The notes: generated by a model not told the origin, from the letters alone. A stretch of DNA of 64,000 nt from Aliikangiella sp965214955 (GCA_965214955.1 CBDCCU010000013.1:186001-250000), one strand, 5' to 3'. Positions 1 to 8,855 are shown, counted from the first letter of the stretch. Numbers and translations: made by a program.

Positions 1-742
1 AATCATCTATTTGATTATAGCTAACACCAAGTGCTGACTCATCGGTTTTTCCTGGTGCTAAACACTCCAAATCTGCTGTAGGTGTTTTATTAACCAGTTG
101 TTTTGGAGCGCCTAAATAATCTGCCACTTGCCTTACTTGGCGTTTATTTAATCCAAACAGTGGAATTAAATCGCAAGCACCATCTCCCCACTTAGTGAAA
201 AAGCCAGTGATATTTTCGGCAGAATGATCGGTTCCTAGCACTAGTCCCCCAACTAAGCCTGCAACTTCATATTGTGCAATCATTCGCATTCTAGCCTTTA
301 CATTACCTTTGTTAAAATCTATTTGGCTTTGCGATTGATTAAGTAAGTTTGCTTGCTGTAAGGCATTTTCTACTTCGGTATGCATAGCATCTGAGCCACT
401 TTGAACATTAATGGTAAGGCAGAGATCTGGCTGAATAAATTCAAGAGCAAGTTGCGCATCGGCCTCATCGGCTTGAGTAGAATAGGGCAGTCTAACAGCA
501 ATAAATTGATAGTCTGAGTTTTCTTTTTTATCCTCTTGCAATCCTTTAATTGCCATTTGCGCCAATTTACCTAGGGTGGAAGAGTCAATGCCTCCGCTGA
601 TCCCCAACACTAATTTTTTAAGGCCGCTTGCCTTAAGTTGTTTTTGAATAAAAGCAATACGTTTGTCTATTTCGTTTTGCGGATCGATACTGGGTTTAAC
701 TTTAAGCGCATTGACAATATGTTGCTGAGTAATTTTAGGCAT
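1..742 (-). CDS. nadE: NH3-dependent NAD+ synthetase, C-terminus beyond window edge
   Basis: Cytoplasmic enzyme that adenylates and amidates nicotinic acid adenine dinucleotide, the last step of NAD+ synthesis. Reading the minus strand from the ATG at 742 gives about 247 residues before the window edge; the family is usually 270-280 residues, so only the C-terminal tail is missing. The PP-loop nucleotide motif SGGIDSS is at about residues 49-55, and later stretches (LGTDHSAEN, FTKWGDGACDLIPL, LNKRQVRQ) are typical of the ammonia-dependent form. No glutaminase domain precedes it, so free ammonia is the expected donor. It is divergent from glnB, with about 125 bp between them. Confidence 0.95.
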   Translation of the reverse strand, partial: MPKITQQHIVNALKVKPSIDPQNEIDKRIAFIQKQLKASGLKKLVLGISGGIDSSTLGKLAQMAIKGLQEDKKENSDYQFIAVRLPYSTQADEADAQLALEFIQPDLCLTINVQSGSDAMHTEVENALQQANLLNQSQSQIDFNKGNVKARMRMIAQYEVAGLVGGLVLGTDHSAENITGFFTKWGDGACDLIPLFGLNKRQVRQVADYLGAPKQLVNKTPTADLECLAPGKTDESALGVSYNQIDD

Positions 743-867
743 CTTTAGCTAATGATTAATAATTTTGGGGTATTCTAACATAACAAAAATTGAAATTAAG
801 TCTTTGATTGAATAGTGATCTATCGGATAAAATATAGCTTAAATGAATTGATCATTAGTTGAACAAA

Positions 868-1206
868 ATGAAAAAAATTGAAGCAATCATAAAGCCTTTT
901 AAGTTAGACGATGTTAGAGAAGCATTAAGTGATGCAGGTATTACTGGAATGACAGTTTCCGAAGTAAAGGGCTTTGGTCGTCAAAAAGGTCATACCGAGC
1001 TTTATCGTGGTGCAGAATATATGGTTGATTTTTTACCTAAAACTAAAATTGAGATCATTATATCTGATGATTTACTCGATTTATGCGTTGAAACCATTAT
1101 GGAAGTTGCTAGAACCGGAAAAATAGGTGATGGTAAAATTTTTGTAACCCCAGTTGAAAAGGTGATCAGAATAAGAACTGGAGAAGAAAACGAGAGTGCA
1201 GTTTAA
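868..1206 (+). CDS. glnB: Nitrogen regulatory protein P-II (GlnB type)
   Basis: Trimeric PII signal protein that reports 2-oxoglutarate, ATP/ADP and glutamine status to NtrB, GlnE and other targets, and is uridylylated by GlnD (also in this window). I chose the ATG at 868 over an in-frame TTG at 859 because it gives exactly the usual 112 residues and the canonical start MKKIEAIIKPFKLDDVREAL. The T-loop reads RGAEYMVDFLPK, with the uridylylated Tyr51 and Asp54; Asp rather than Asn there fits GlnB better than GlnK, and no amtB lies next to it. The C-terminal TGKIGDGKIFV nucleotide-binding motif is intact. It appears monocistronic. Confidence 0.95.
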   Translation: MKKIEAIIKPFKLDDVREALSDAGITGMTVSEVKGFGRQKGHTELYRGAEYMVDFLPKTKIEIIISDDLLDLCVETIMEVARTGKIGDGKIFVTPVEKVIRIRTGEENESAV

Positions 1207-1217
1207 ATTTCATAATG

Positions 1218-1277
1218 TTAGCCTCGGTTGATTAGTGTTGGTTGGCAAAAAATCAACTTCTAATACATTGAGGCTAA
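1218..1277. terminator. Inverted repeat between glnB and bamD, possible terminator or structured RNA
   Basis: TTAGCCTC (1218-1225) is the exact reverse complement of GAGGCTAA (1270-1277). Inside it, GTTGATT can pair with AATCAAC, and ATTAG with CTAAT, as alternative inner stems. It lies between the convergent ends of glnB and bamD, so a bidirectional terminator is the simplest reading, but no clear T-tract follows on the plus strand. Confidence 0.45.
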
Positions 1278-1300
1278 TAGATAACAATAAGCTATGCTTC

Positions 1301-1346
1301 CTAGCAACTAGCAACTAGCAACTAGCAACTAGCAACTAGCAACTAG
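1301..1346. repeat. Heptanucleotide tandem repeat (CTAGCAA)6 plus CTAG
   Basis: Six perfect copies of CTAGCAA run from 1301 to 1342, followed by a partial CTAG. The last CTA (1343-1345) is the complement of the bamD stop codon TAG, so the array begins in the stop codon and extends into the 3' untranslated region of bamD. A 7-bp perfect array of this kind is likely to vary in copy number through replication slippage. Confidence 0.95.
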
Positions 1347-2095
1347 ATATCAAACTCAGGATAATTAAGCATTAACACCCTTCGTGCATTATCCGATAAC
1401 TCTTCTAGCTCTAATAAATCGTAAGCCACAACCATCATTCTTAAAGCATAAGGTATTGATGGGGTTTTAGGGTAATGATCAACCACATACCTAGCTCTGG
1501 CTGCTGCTGCTTGGTAGGCTTCACGTTTCATGTAGTAGTTAGCAACGTGTAATTCATATTCTGCTAACCGATTGCGTAGGTACACCATGCGCTGCTGTGC
1601 ATCTTTGGCATAACGGCTATTAGGAAATAGTCGTATTAGCTCGGCAAAATCTTCAAATGACTGCCTTGCTGTGCTGGCATCGCGCTCTGACATTGGTGCT
1701 GAAAATAGTGATTTTCCAAACCCTGTTTCCGATGAAAAATTAATTAAACCTTTCATATAGTAAGCATAATCTAAATCAGTATGGCGAGGATTTTGGCGAA
1801 TAAAGCGATCAGCTGCGGCAATACCTGAAGCTAAATCATTCAGTTTGTAGTATGAATAAACTAAATTTAACTGAGCTTGATGAGAATAAGCACCAAATGG
1901 ATATAAGCTATCGAGCCTTTCTAAATACTGAACCGCCGTACGATAGTTACCTGAAAGCATTGAAAACTGCGCTTTTTCATAGAGTTTAAAAGCATTGGTT
2001 AAGCGTTGCGCCTCGGTAACCACTTCTTTTTTACCTGAGCACCCTGCAATAACTGCGGCAAGTAATATGCCTATAAAAAGTTTTACTATTCTCAT
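1343..2095 (-). CDS. bamD: Outer membrane protein assembly factor BamD (lipoprotein)
   Basis: Essential lipoprotein of the Bam complex, which inserts beta-barrel proteins into the outer membrane together with BamA. The 250 residues match the usual length (about 245). The N-terminus is a lipoprotein signal with lipobox IAGC and acylated Cys19, followed by TPR-like helical repeats (for example the stretches around YRTAVQYLERL and ASTARQSFEDFAELIRLFP). It is divergent from rluD, the arrangement seen in many gammaproteobacteria. Its stop codon merges with a heptanucleotide repeat array. Confidence 0.95.
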   Translation of the reverse strand: MRIVKLFIGILLAAVIAGCSGKKEVVTEAQRLTNAFKLYEKAQFSMLSGNYRTAVQYLERLDSLYPFGAYSHQAQLNLVYSYYKLNDLASGIAAADRFIRQNPRHTDLDYAYYMKGLINFSSETGFGKSLFSAPMSERDASTARQSFEDFAELIRLFPNSRYAKDAQQRMVYLRNRLAEYELHVANYYMKREAYQAAAARARYVVDHYPKTPSIPYALRMMVVAYDLLELEELSDNARRVLMLNYPEFDI

Positions 2096-2200
2096 TGATT
2101 CCTAAAGCCGTTAAAATGTTGTCATACTATATAAACGCGCCATTCTACCCTAGCGGGGTTATAAGCGCTATATTAACCTACTTCCAATAAGGCATTAATC

Positions 2201-3187
2201 GTGACAAAAAGTTCCTCACAACCGCAATTTGAATCAATAGCGGTAGATATTGAATATGCGGGAGAGCGTTTAGATAAAGTTTTGGCAGCGTATTTTCCTA
2301 ATTTATCACGCTCTCGCTTGCAAGCTTGGATAAAGAACAACCAAGTTAAAGTGAATGGTGAGGTTATTAACAAACCAAAGCAAAAGCTTTTAGGTGAAGA
2401 ACAATTACAGGTAGAAACTACATTGGCTGATCAAGGCGAGTGGGAAGCCAATAATATTGCACTTAACGTGCATTATGAAGATGATGATTTAATTATAATT
2501 AATAAACCCAAAGGACTAGTGGTTCATCCTGCACCAGGGCATTATACCGACACCTTAGTTAATGGACTGTTGTTTCATTATCCCGAGCTGCGAAAACTGC
2601 CGCGAGCAGGTATTGTGCACAGGCTTGATAGAGACACCACTGGCTTGTTAGTTGTTGCTCGAACGGTAGAAGCGCATAATCACTTGGTTAGTCAATTGCA
2701 AGAGCGAGCTTTTGATCGTGAATATGTGGCTTTGGTTCATGGTGTGATTGTGGCTGGTGATGTTATTAATTTACCCATTGGCAGACATACAACTCATCGT
2801 AAAAAAATGGCGGTTAATGAGGCTGGGAAAGAGGCGATAACCCATTATCGCGTAGTAGAAAAATTTGCCAACTTTACTTTGGTTAGAGTAAAGCTAGAAA
2901 CAGGCAGAACTCACCAAATTAGAGTGCATTTTTCTCATCTTAAACATGCGCTAGTTGGCGATCCGTTATATGGCATTCGTAATTTACGTCCACAACGAAT
3001 GAGCGATGAGTTTTCAACCCTTTATGATGATTTTAGAAGGCAAGCGCTTCATGCCAGATTGTTGGGATTAACTCATCCAAAAACACAAGAGTGGATGCAA
3101 TGGGAAAGCGATATTCCCGAAGATTTTATCAGCTTGCTTGGTGCGATAAGAGAGCACGATAAAAATATAAAAAACGTTGATTTCTAA
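2201..3187 (+). CDS. rluD: 23S rRNA pseudouridine(1911/1915/1917) synthase
   Basis: Converts three uridines in helix 69 of 23S rRNA to pseudouridine. It starts with GTG at 2201, with an AAGG motif about 9 bp upstream, and is 328 residues long. It has an N-terminal S4 RNA-binding domain (about residues 18-80, ERLDKVLAAYFP...) and an RluA-family catalytic domain with HRLDRDTTGLL; Asp143 is the predicted nucleophile. C-terminal GRTHQIRVHF and GDPLYG are typical of RluD/RluC. It is followed by pgeF and, after one insertion, clpB, a conserved order. Confidence 0.95.
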   Translation: MTKSSSQPQFESIAVDIEYAGERLDKVLAAYFPNLSRSRLQAWIKNNQVKVNGEVINKPKQKLLGEEQLQVETTLADQGEWEANNIALNVHYEDDDLIIINKPKGLVVHPAPGHYTDTLVNGLLFHYPELRKLPRAGIVHRLDRDTTGLLVVARTVEAHNHLVSQLQERAFDREYVALVHGVIVAGDVINLPIGRHTTHRKKMAVNEAGKEAITHYRVVEKFANFTLVRVKLETGRTHQIRVHFSHLKHALVGDPLYGIRNLRPQRMSDEFSTLYDDFRRQALHARLLGLTHPKTQEWMQWESDIPEDFISLLGAIREHDKNIKNVDF

Positions 3188-3191
3188 TGTC

Positions 3192-3992
3192 ATGATATTA
3201 CAAGAAAAGTTCTCAAAAAAAACACTAATAAAATTGGTTAATGATAATTTAATTTGTGTTGATTGGCCTGCAGCAAAAAATATTAAAGCATTTTCAACCA
3301 CAAGGCTGGCAGGTTTTAGCAAAGGCAATTATCAGTCATTTAATTTAGCTAATCATGTTGGCGATGATGTTGTTGCGATTAATAAAAATCGAGAAAAATT
3401 AAAACAATTCCTCAATTTAAAAACTGAGCCAATGTGGCTTAATCAAGTTCATGGTGAACATTGTATTCCTTGGAAAAAAACTGAAACACCATTAAAAGCG
3501 GACGCTTCCTTTAGCACTCAAAAAAAACAAGTTTGTACAGTAATGACCGCTGATTGCTTACCAATATTATTTTGTGATCAAAATGCTAGCTGGGTTGCGG
3601 CTTGTCACGCGGGTTGGCGTGGTTTACTGGGTAGTGTTATAGAGAATACGCTAGCCACATATCAACAAAATGGACGCACAAAAAAAGAAAATAACGCGCA
3701 AAATATTATTGCTTGGATTGGCCCTGCTATCAGTCAAAAGCACTTTGAGGTTGGTGAAGATGTTTTTGCAAGTTTTGTGAAAAAAAATAAAAATAATCAG
3801 CGGTTTTTTATTGCAGGAAAACCTAAACACTACTACTTTGATTATATTGGTCTAGCAAAAAACTTATTGCACAATTTAGGCATTAAAACCTTTGGTGGCA
3901 ACTGGTGTAGTTATGAACAATCAGAATATTTTTATTCCTATCGGCGAAACAACCAAACGGGCAGAATGGCCAGCTTAATTTGGATTGAGTAA
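3192..3992 (+). CDS. pgeF: Polyphenol oxidase/purine nucleosidase-like protein, PgeF (YfiH) family
   Basis: Member of the YfiH/DUF152 'laccase domain' family. E. coli PgeF edits peptidoglycan precursors by removing wrongly incorporated L-Ser, and other members act on purine nucleosides. From the ATG at 3192 it has 266 residues. Family metal-site motifs are visible: NQVHG (about 84), ADCLP (about 120) and CHAGWRG (about 138-144), plus a C-terminal FYSYRRNNQTGRMAS. A TTG at 3177 overlapping the rluD stop is a possible alternative start; neither has a good Shine-Dalgarno sequence, so translational coupling to rluD is likely. Confidence 0.9.
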   Translation: MILQEKFSKKTLIKLVNDNLICVDWPAAKNIKAFSTTRLAGFSKGNYQSFNLANHVGDDVVAINKNREKLKQFLNLKTEPMWLNQVHGEHCIPWKKTETPLKADASFSTQKKQVCTVMTADCLPILFCDQNASWVAACHAGWRGLLGSVIENTLATYQQNGRTKKENNAQNIIAWIGPAISQKHFEVGEDVFASFVKKNKNNQRFFIAGKPKHYYFDYIGLAKNLLHNLGIKTFGGNWCSYEQSEYFYSYRRNNQTGRMASLIWIE

Positions 3993-4670
3993 ATGATTAT
4001 TAGCCTTATTATTATATTACTCATTTTATATGTTTTTTGGCTTGGTTATAAACATAATCAAGCCGATTGGGGGCACTGGTTTACTAATATTTTTGATGGT
4101 TGGATCCGTATTTATTGCAATCAATTTCACCGCATGCAAGGTCAAAAGCTAACGCTACCAAAATCTAAAAGTATTATTCTGGCGGCTAATCATATTTCAG
4201 GGATCGATCCTTTTATTTTAATCACGGCACTTAATTGTCCTGTGCGTTTTATGATCGCCAAAGAAGAGTATGAAAAACCGATTTTACACTGGATGTTTAA
4301 AGCCGCAGGTTGTATTCCTGTTGATAGAGGTGGACGAGTAGAAAAAGCCTTTAGAAGTGCATTAAAAAATATAAACAAAGGTGAATTAGTGGCGCTTTTT
4401 CCTCAAGGTGGTATTCATTCAGAAGTAACACCAAGAAATACAACCAAAGCAGGCATTGTTAAATTAGCTCAGCTTAGTGAATCAGAAATTTATGCCGTTA
4501 AAATAGATGGTGTTGGTGCACCCGGTACTGTTTTTAATTCAGTTTTCACTCGCAGTAATATTCAGTTAACCGAACATCCACTCATTAGTGTTAAACAAGC
4601 CTCTGGCGATAGTTTTAGAAAAGATTTTTCAGATTGGTTATTGGGCAAAACTCAAGAAATCGCCCAATAG
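3993..4670 (+). CDS. 1-acyl-sn-glycerol-3-phosphate acyltransferase-like (PlsC family) protein
   Basis: Lysophospholipid acyltransferase-superfamily protein of 225 residues. A single N-terminal hydrophobic segment (about residues 1-17) should anchor it to the inner membrane. The HX4D catalytic motif is NHISGID (His67, Asp72), and a second block FPQGG (about 136-140) corresponds to the FPEG substrate motif, with Gln in place of Glu. The ATG follows the pgeF stop without a gap, so the two are co-translated or coupled. The substrate is not shown by the sequence. It sits between pgeF and clpB, which are adjacent in many relatives. Confidence 0.85.
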   Translation: MIISLIIILLILYVFWLGYKHNQADWGHWFTNIFDGWIRIYCNQFHRMQGQKLTLPKSKSIILAANHISGIDPFILITALNCPVRFMIAKEEYEKPILHWMFKAAGCIPVDRGGRVEKAFRSALKNINKGELVALFPQGGIHSEVTPRNTTKAGIVKLAQLSESEIYAVKIDGVGAPGTVFNSVFTRSNIQLTEHPLISVKQASGDSFRKDFSDWLLGKTQEIAQ

Positions 4671-4687
4671 GGATTTTTATTTGAAAG

Positions 4688-4716
4688 CTTGATATCAATA
4701 TTTTTAGCCCCATTTA
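4688..4716 (+). promoter_or_regulatory. Sigma-32 (heat shock) type promoter for clpB
   Basis: CTTGATA at 4688-4694 and CCCCATTTA at 4708-4716 are separated by 13 bp. This matches the RpoH consensus (CTTGAAA, 11-14 bp, CCCCATtTa) at all but one -35 position. The predicted start near 4722 leaves a leader of about 30 nt before the clpB ATG. ClpB belongs to the sigma-32 regulon in E. coli, which supports the call. Confidence 0.85.
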
Positions 4717-4750
4717 ATTGTCATTAATCAATTTTTTAAGGGGAAATCCC

Positions 4751-7315
4751 ATGCGTATGGATAAATTTACCAGCAAATTTCAGCTGGCAATTGCAGACGC
4801 ACAATCTTTAGCGGTTGGGCGTGATCATCAATTTATTGAGCCATCACATTTAATGACTTCATTGCTTAACCAAGAAGGTGGCAGTGTTAGGCATTTATTG
4901 ACTCAAGCGGGAGTCAATTTACATCAACTTAGAAATCAACTTGCCGAGACACTTGATAAACTGCCTCAGGTAGAAGGCGCACCTGGTGAAATTCATTTAT
5001 CCAATGATTTGGGCAAGTTATTAACCCATTGCGATAAGCTTGCTCAAAAACGTAACGACCAGTTTATTTCGAGCGAATTATTTGTTTTGGCTGCGTTAGA
5101 GGATAAAGGGGCTTTAGGTAAAGTTTTTAAGTCACTTAATATCCAAAAAAATGTGCTAGAAAAGGCCATTGAGCAAATAAGAGGTGGGCAAAATATTAAT
5201 GATCAAAATGCTGAAGAGCAAAGACAAGCACTAGAAAAATTTACTATTGATTTAACCGAAAGAGCCGAGCAAGGCAAGCTTGATCCTGTGATTGGGCGCG
5301 ATGATGAAATACGCCGCACTATTCAAGTGTTGCAAAGGCGCTCTAAAAATAATCCCGTATTAATTGGCGAGCCAGGGGTTGGTAAAACTGCCATTGTTGA
5401 AGGCTTAGCACAAAGAATTATTAACGGCGAAGTGCCCGAAGGTTTAAAAAGCAAGCGGGTATTATCACTCGATATGGGAGCATTAATTGCGGGGGCTAAA
5501 TTTCGCGGTGAATTTGAAGAAAGACTAAAAGCGGTACTCAATGATTTGTCTAAGCAAGAAGGACAAATTATTTTATTTATTGATGAGCTACATACAATGG
5601 TTGGCGCGGGCAAATCTGATGGCGCTATGGATGCAGGCAATATGCTAAAACCAGCCCTTGCCAGAGGCGAGCTTCATTGTGTTGGCGCGACCACTTTAGA
5701 TGAATATCGTCAATATGTTGAAAAAGATGCGGCCTTAGAAAGGCGTTTTCAAAAAGTGCAAGTTGAAGAGCCTACGGTTGAAGATACCATTGCTATTTTA
5801 CGCGGGTTAAAAGAGCGCTATGAAGTGCATCATGGGGTTGATATTACCGATCCTGCGATTGTGGCGGCGGCAACTTTATCGCATCGTTATATTTCCGATA
5901 GAAAACTGCCCGATAAAGCCATTGATTTAGTGGATGAGGCCGCCAGTTTGATCCGTATGGAAATCGATTCGAAACCTGAGCAAATGGATCGTTTGGAACG
6001 TAAACTTATTCAGCAAAAAATTCAGCGCGAGGCACTTAAAAAAGAAAGTGACGAAAGCTCAATGTCGCGTCTTAAAGAGCTAGAAGAAAAAATCCAAATT
6101 ATGGAGCGAGAATTTTCTGAACTAGATGAGGTTTGGAAGTCGGAAAAAGCGGCACTGCATGGTACACAGTCGATTAAAACTGAACTAGAAAGAGCGCGTA
6201 TTGAGCTAGATGCCGCTAAAAGAGCCAGCGATTTAGCCAGAATGTCAGAGCTGCAATACGGCAAAATTCCCGAGTTAGAACAACAGCTTGATATGGCGGC
6301 ACAAGTTGAAATGCAAGACATGACGTTATTACGCAATAAAGTGAGTGAAAACGAAATTGCCAATATTGTATCTAAATGGACTGGCATTCCTGTTAATAAA
6401 ATGCTCGAAGGTGAAAGAGAAAAACTGCTAAAAATAGAATCACATTTACATACCAGAGTAATCGGACAAGAAGAAGCCGTTTCGGCAGTGGCTAATGCAG
6501 TAAGACGCTCGCGTGCAGGCTTGTCCGATCCTAATAGACCTAATGGCTCATTTTTATTTTTAGGGCCAACCGGTGTTGGTAAAACCGAACTTAGCAAAGC
6601 ATTAGCGCAGTTTTTGTTTGATTCTGACGATGCCATGGTGCGCATTGATATGTCGGAGTTTATGGAAAAACATTCAGTTGCTCGTTTAATTGGCGCACCT
6701 CCGGGCTATGTAGGCTATGATGAAGGCGGCTATTTAACCGAACTAGTAAGACGCAAACCTTACTCAGTTATTTTGCTAGATGAAGTCGAAAAAGCACACT
6801 CCGATGTATTTAATATTTTATTGCAAGTGCTCGAAGATGGTCGCTTAACCGATGGGCAAGGTCGCACCGTAGACTTTAGAAATACGGTTATTATTATGAC
6901 CTCAAACCTAGGCTCCGATTTAATTATGGAAATGTCAGGTGAGGCTAATATTGAGCAAATGAAGCAAAAAATTAATAGCGTTATTGGTGATTATTTTAGA
7001 CCCGAGTTTATCAATCGAGTTGATGATACCGTAGTGTTTCATGCCTTGGGTAAAAAGCATATTACTAAAATTGCCTCTATTCAGCTTAAAATTCTGCGTG
7101 ATCGTTTAGCAGATAACGGTATTGAACTTGAGGTTTCTAAACAAGCACTTGCCAATATTGCTGATAAAGGGTTTGATCCTGTTTATGGCGCAAGACCACT
7201 TAAACGCGCTATTCAGCAATGGATAGAAAACCCGTTAGCCGAAAAAATCTTAGCGGGGCAACTAAATAATAAAGTTTTACTTGATGTACATAATGGTGAA
7301 TTAGTCTTTCGATAA
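4751..7315 (+). CDS. clpB: ATP-dependent disaggregase ClpB (Hsp100)
   Basis: Hexameric AAA+ chaperone that pulls polypeptides out of aggregates with DnaK/DnaJ/GrpE. I chose the ATG at 4751 because it has a strong AAGGGGAA ribosome-binding site and gives the family N-terminus MRMDKFTSKFQ; this makes 854 residues, close to the usual 857. Order: Clp_N repeats (about 1-145), NBD1 with Walker A GEPGVGKT and Walker B IDELH, the long coiled-coil middle domain (about 410-520), NBD2 with GPTGVGKT and LLDEVEKAH, and the C-terminal D2 small domain. A sigma-32 type promoter lies just upstream. Confidence 0.98.
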   Translation: MRMDKFTSKFQLAIADAQSLAVGRDHQFIEPSHLMTSLLNQEGGSVRHLLTQAGVNLHQLRNQLAETLDKLPQVEGAPGEIHLSNDLGKLLTHCDKLAQKRNDQFISSELFVLAALEDKGALGKVFKSLNIQKNVLEKAIEQIRGGQNINDQNAEEQRQALEKFTIDLTERAEQGKLDPVIGRDDEIRRTIQVLQRRSKNNPVLIGEPGVGKTAIVEGLAQRIINGEVPEGLKSKRVLSLDMGALIAGAKFRGEFEERLKAVLNDLSKQEGQIILFIDELHTMVGAGKSDGAMDAGNMLKPALARGELHCVGATTLDEYRQYVEKDAALERRFQKVQVEEPTVEDTIAILRGLKERYEVHHGVDITDPAIVAAATLSHRYISDRKLPDKAIDLVDEAASLIRMEIDSKPEQMDRLERKLIQQKIQREALKKESDESSMSRLKELEEKIQIMEREFSELDEVWKSEKAALHGTQSIKTELERARIELDAAKRASDLARMSELQYGKIPELEQQLDMAAQVEMQDMTLLRNKVSENEIANIVSKWTGIPVNKMLEGEREKLLKIESHLHTRVIGQEEAVSAVANAVRRSRAGLSDPNRPNGSFLFLGPTGVGKTELSKALAQFLFDSDDAMVRIDMSEFMEKHSVARLIGAPPGYVGYDEGGYLTELVRRKPYSVILLDEVEKAHSDVFNILLQVLEDGRLTDGQGRTVDFRNTVIIMTSNLGSDLIMEMSGEANIEQMKQKINSVIGDYFRPEFINRVDDTVVFHALGKKHITKIASIQLKILRDRLADNGIELEVSKQALANIADKGFDPVYGARPLKRAIQQWIENPLAEKILAGQLNNKVLLDVHNGELVFR

Positions 7316-7367
7316 TACATTCAAAACTTTATAATGGGTTTATCACTGATCAAAAGGATAATTTGAA

Positions 7368-8384
7368 ATGTCACAAGTGTTAGTAACAGGTGGTGCGGGC
7401 TATATCGGCTCGCATACTTGCTTATTGCTGCTAGAAGCAGGTTTTGAGGTTGTGGTTGTTGATAACTTGTCAAACTCAAGCCTTGAATCATTGCGCCGAG
7501 TAGAAAAAATAACAGGTAAATCGGTTAAATTCTATCGTGCCGATATTCGTGATAAAAAACGTTTAACCGCTATTTTTACTGATCATGAATTTACGGGTGT
7601 TATTCATTTTGCTGGTTTAAAAGCGGTTGGTGAGTCCACCGAAATTCCGCTCGATTATTATGAGCACAATGTTTTTGGCTCGGTTAATTTGCTGAAAGTT
7701 ATGGCAGCAAATAACTGCAAAAACATTGTGTTTAGCTCATCGGCAACGGTTTATGGCGATCCTGCAAGTGTTCCTATTAAAGAAAACTTTCCAACTAGCG
7801 CCACCAACCCTTATGGCAGAACCAAGCTATATATTGAAGAAATAATGCGAGATTTAGCCGTTTCTGATGAAGATTGGAATATTGTGCTATTACGTTATTT
7901 TAATCCAATAGGCGCCCATGAAAGCGGCTTAATAGGTGAAGATCCACAAGGTATTCCTAATAATTTAATGCCTTTTATTAGCCAAGTTGCGGTGGGTAAA
8001 CGAGAAGCACTGTCGATTTTTGGTAATGACTACCCAACCCCAGACGGTACTGGGGTAAGAGATTATATTCATGTGGTTGATTTATCCCATGCTCATGTAA
8101 AAGCCATAGAAAAAATTAGTGAATTTAATGGTGTTGCCACCTTTAACCTAGGCACAGGTAACGGGGTTTCGGTTTTAGAAATGGTAGAAACCTTTAAACA
8201 ACAAACCGCTCAAGCCGTTCCCTACAATATTGTAGCGAGAAGATCGGGAGATATTGCCGAATGTTGGGCCGATGCAAGCCTAGCCAAAGAAAAGTTAGGC
8301 TGGCAAGCCAATAAAGACTTAAAAGCAATGATTGCAGATACATGGCGCTGGCAAAGCAATAATCCCAATGGGTATAATTACTGA
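7368..8384 (+). CDS. galE: UDP-glucose 4-epimerase
   Basis: Interconverts UDP-glucose and UDP-galactose for surface polysaccharide synthesis or galactose use. It has 338 residues, the E. coli GalE length. It is an extended SDR enzyme: the NAD-binding GGAGYIGS motif is at residues 8-15, the catalytic Ser/Thr region at 124-126 (SSSATVYG) and the catalytic Tyr149-x3-Lys153 in YGRTK. The C-terminal part contains YFNPIGAH and RRSGDIAECWAD. An AAGGA ribosome-binding site precedes the ATG. No gal operon genes are adjacent. Confidence 0.97.
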   Translation: MSQVLVTGGAGYIGSHTCLLLLEAGFEVVVVDNLSNSSLESLRRVEKITGKSVKFYRADIRDKKRLTAIFTDHEFTGVIHFAGLKAVGESTEIPLDYYEHNVFGSVNLLKVMAANNCKNIVFSSSATVYGDPASVPIKENFPTSATNPYGRTKLYIEEIMRDLAVSDEDWNIVLLRYFNPIGAHESGLIGEDPQGIPNNLMPFISQVAVGKREALSIFGNDYPTPDGTGVRDYIHVVDLSHAHVKAIEKISEFNGVATFNLGTGNGVSVLEMVETFKQQTAQAVPYNIVARRSGDIAECWADASLAKEKLGWQANKDLKAMIADTWRWQSNNPNGYNY

Positions 8385-8498
8385 TAAATCAACCAAGGCG
8401 CAAAAAATACTTGAACAAAGCAAAACATTTGCTAATATACGCGCCTCTTTGTTTGCCGATGCAATAAACAGCTATCTGTAAACCAAGCATTTCAAAAT

Positions 8499-8575
8499 AG
8501 TCGCATAGCTCAGTTGGTTAGAGCACCACCTTGACATGGTGGGGGTCGGTGGTTCGAGTCCACTTGCGACTACCA
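8499..8575 (+). tRNA. tRNA-Val (anticodon GAC)
   Basis: A full cloverleaf: acceptor AGTCGCA pairs with TGCGACT, the anticodon stem CCACC/GGTGG encloses loop TTGACAT with anticodon GAC, and the T arm GGTTCGAGTCC is intact. The CCA end is encoded (8573-8575). Accessory DNA starts directly downstream, so this tRNA is a candidate integration site, although no duplicated 3' end was found in the window. Confidence 0.97.
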
Positions 8576-8721
8576 TTAAGATACACCGACTCCTGTTAGC
8601 GATACTCTTTAAAATTTCTTTATTTTCAATGCCTTATAGATTCTCTCGTTTGTGTTGATTTAAGTTTTTTCAGTTTTTAAGCTTGTATTATTTGGCCGTG
8701 ATAGGCCGAAATATACAAATC

Positions 8722-8751
8722 TGTGACCAGATTGTGACCAAACTGTGACCA
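8722..8751 (+). repeat. Three direct repeats of TGTGACCA at 11-bp spacing
   Basis: TGTGACCA occurs at 8722-8729, 8733-8740 and 8744-8751, with 3-bp spacers GAT and AAC between the copies. The exact 11-bp period puts all three on nearly the same face of the helix, as in integrase arm sites or iterons. They lie about 150 bp after tRNA-Val in a 449-bp stretch without a gene (8576-9024). Confidence 0.85.
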
Positions 8752-8855
8752 CGATTTGTTTTGTGGTAAAAATTCCATCCTCTCAAATCGCCAAAAAATG
8801 ACCCCAACCCTTTTGTCCAATTTTAGGGGGATTTAGGCTTTATTTTTTGTTTTAT

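Noticed and set aside
859..867. TTG start for glnB three codons upstream
   Set aside because: The ATG at 868 gives the universal 112-residue P-II protein; the TTG would add residues not seen in the family.
6022..6645. Long open frame (about 207 codons) antisense to clpB
   Set aside because: It lies wholly inside clpB on the other strand, has Ser/Leu-rich low-information composition and no ribosome-binding site.
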